Assembly (NCBI GenBank): GCA_903881085.1
Contig: CAIRSA010000059.1
Location: forward strand, 1-34,636
Reading direction: 5' to 3'
DNA: 34,636 bases
From: an uncultured Acidobacteriia bacterium
Lineage (GTDB): Bacteria > Acidobacteriota > Terriglobia > Bryobacterales > Bryobacteraceae
A model generated the notes under the pieces. The model ran no database searches. It saw only the letters and a list, made by a program, of their open reading frames with translations, and was not told where the DNA came from. The position numbers and the translations under genes were made by a program. This document shows positions 33,420 to 34,636 of this stretch, piece after piece; position 1 is the first letter of the stretch; every line of letters starts with the position of its first letter.

Positions 33420-34427
33420 ATGGAAGTTACTTTAGTCACTCGCGATGGGGAACGATTGCAGTTCCCCTGCGCCGAATCGGAACAAGTGCTTGGCGCGGCG
33501 GAAGCGGCGGGCTTCTTTCTGCCGGCCATGTGCCATGAAGGAACCTGTGGACAGTGCCATGCCCACGTCGCTGGCGGGCAGTACACGATGGGCAAGCACG
33601 ACCCATCGGTGCTGCCCGCGGGCGACCCGGCTGCGGTCCTGTTGTGCCGCTGCAGTCCGAAAGAAGATTTGACAGTGGAGTTACCCTACAGCCGGGCACA
33701 GGTTTTGCGGTACCGCGTCCCGGTGCGGCAGGCGGTCATCGAATCCTTGGAACCGGTCTGGGAAGGCGCCATGGCTTTGACGCTGCGGCTGCAACCTGAT
33801 AAGGAAGCAGGCGTTGCGGCAGAGTTTTCGCCGGGCCAATACATGGAGTTGACCATGCCAGGTACGGACATTCGCCGTGCCTACTCCTTGGCCAACCTGC
33901 CTAATTGGGAAGGACGGCTGGATTTCCTGATCCGGCTGAAACCGGGCGGGACGTTCTCCACGTGGCTGGGCCAGCAGGCGAAAGTCGGCGATACTTTGAC
34001 GGCTCGTGGACCGCTGGGCAGCTTCGTATTGGACGAAGTGAGCATGCGTCCGCGCTGTTTTGTGGGTGGCGGCTGCGGCCTGGCTCCTATCATTTCCATG
34101 CTCCGGCACTTGGGAGAGTTCCAGGATTCGCAGCCCACGCACCTGATCTTTGGTGCGAACCGGGAAGCCGAACTGCTGCCTGCAGCAGAGCTCGATTCCC
34201 TGCGCAGCATGCTACCGCAGTTGGGTACAACGCTGGCTGTTTCGCAGCCTGAGGCCGATTGGCAAGGCTTTCAGGGGACTGCTCCGGCGGCTCTGGAAGC
34301 GTACTTGAACCAAACTGGCCAGGTGGTTGATATCTATGCCTGCGGTCCTCCGAAGATGCTGGAAGTGTTGGAGACGCTGGTGAAGCAGAGGGGGCGGGGC
34401 GATCGCTTGATCGCCGAGCAACTCTAG
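33420..34427 (+). CDS. Ferredoxin-FAD-NAD(P)H reductase, probable Hcp partner
   Basis: The protein joins an N-terminal plant-type [2Fe-2S] ferredoxin domain (C38, C43, C46, C76; C-X4-C-X2-C-X29-C) to an FAD-binding domain (RRAYSLANLP at the flavin site) and a C-terminal NAD(P)-binding domain (VGGGCGLAPIISML, ACGPPKMLEV). This is the layout of oxygenase reductases such as BenC or MmoC. In classical Hcr, the NADH-dependent Hcp reductase, the ferredoxin domain is at the C-terminus. Its position right after hcp suggests it feeds electrons from NAD(P)H to Hcp. An oxygenase reductase role is possible, but no oxygenase subunit is in view. The ATG has AGGGGGTG directly upstream. I leave the symbol empty for this reason. 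Confidence 0.9.
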   Translation: MEVTLVTRDGERLQFPCAESEQVLGAAEAAGFFLPAMCHEGTCGQCHAHVAGGQYTMGKHDPSVLPAGDPAAVLLCRCSPKEDLTVELPYSRAQVLRYRVPVRQAVIESLEPVWEGAMALTLRLQPDKEAGVAAEFSPGQYMELTMPGTDIRRAYSLANLPNWEGRLDFLIRLKPGGTFSTWLGQQAKVGDTLTARGPLGSFVLDEVSMRPRCFVGGGCGLAPIISMLRHLGEFQDSQPTHLIFGANREAELLPAAELDSLRSMLPQLGTTLAVSQPEADWQGFQGTAPAALEAYLNQTGQVVDIYACGPPKMLEVLETLVKQRGRGDRLIAEQL

Positions 34428-34454
34428 CACATGGTCGCATCGCCACCCGCTGGG

Positions 34455-34636
34455 CTCAAAACTGATCTTCAAAGCCAGTTGAATATTGCGCGGCTCTCCG
34501 CAACCAAGACCCGGCGCGGAGCTGGCGTTCTTGGTCTGCGTGAGCTGTCCGAACGAAGAACTGGTCAACGTCAGATTCGGGTTGGCCCAGTTGGTGCGAT
34601 TGAGCAGGGGGATGTTCTTGAAAAAGCAGTTGCCAA
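34455..34636 (-). pseudogene. C-terminal tail of a TonB-receptor-like outer membrane protein
   Basis: Reading from the right edge on the minus strand, the frame gives IPLLNRTNWANPNLTLTSSS, then GQLTQT, and ends GEPRNIQLALKISF. This is the typical closing of acidobacterial TonB-dependent receptor/OmpA-related proteins, which end on a terminal Phe of the last beta strand. Instead of a stop codon the Phe codon is followed by GAG, and the frame stays open to 34212, antisense to the reductase gene. A TGA is present one base out of phase, overlapping the Phe codon, so a one-base deletion may have removed the natural stop. The rest of the gene lies outside the window, so intact or broken cannot be decided. 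Confidence 0.55.

Overview
The window looks like chromosomal DNA from an Acidobacteriota of the Solibacter/Bryobacter type (Bryobacteraceae). The clearest markers are three protein families largely confined to that lineage: a VWFA-related acidobacterial protein (TIGR03436 type, 12696-13727), a soil-associated TIGR03435-type protein (30076-31086), and an SBBP beta-propeller protein ending in a Solibacter-type TIGR03437 domain (22271-24382). GC-rich DNA, many Sec or Tat exported enzymes, carboxypeptidase-regulatory-like and PA14 modules, and a TonB-receptor-like C-terminus at the right edge fit the same picture. This assignment is inference from family content, not from a search.

Layout. 1-3460: a small hypothetical gene, a membrane protein with an internal duplication and a DUF4159 protein, bracketed by inverted copies of a ggggacggac-type palindromic repeat. 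3619-5302: a leftward three-gene unit (TPR protein, TrmO tRNA methyltransferase, small exported protein). 5416-8895: a small hypothetical gene, an exported double-propeller GH43-like protein and a YhcG/DUF1016 PDDEXK protein. 8936-9925: RsgA GTPase. 10147-12560: a ThuA-like protein followed 2 nt later by a type-B carboxylesterase. 12696-14571: a leftward unit of a small exported protein, a CarboxypepD_reg-like protein and the VWFA protein, divergent from a glycine/tyrosine-tailed exported protein. 15926-19331: a leftward unit of ceramidase-like/LamG protein, a second ThuA-like protein and a small TPR-like protein. 19393-25577: rightward PA14, S9 peptidase, SBBP/TIGR03437 and ankyrin genes. 25900-28428: leftward DUF362 and Gfo/Idh/MocA genes, both with Tat-like leaders. 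28668-29969: an M24 peptidase. 30076-31086: TIGR03435 protein. 31380-34427: hybrid cluster protein (Hcp) and a ferredoxin-FAD-NAD reductase. 34455-34636: the tail of a TonB-receptor-like protein.

How the genes fit together. Most of the window is a soil heterotroph's exported degradative repertoire: glycosidase, esterase, ceramidase-like, two peptidases, two ThuA-like proteins and a Gfo/Idh/MocA oxidoreductase. The distinct physiological module is Hcp plus its probable electron donor, a nitrosative-stress or NO-reduction pair. It is preceded by an NsrR-like operator and a sigma-54-like promoter.

The intergenic DNA is notable. At least two families of palindromic, REP-like repeats occur many times, one copy is split by about 24 bp, and they separate hcp from the reductase gene. 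I saw no tRNA, rRNA, CRISPR array, transposase or phage gene. I did not find a clearly new multi-gene system. The strongest leads are the hcp control region, the reductase with domain order opposite to classical Hcr, the repeat families, the GH43-like protein with one degenerate propeller, the duplicated module in the membrane protein, and a 19-codon ORF that ends against a repeat.
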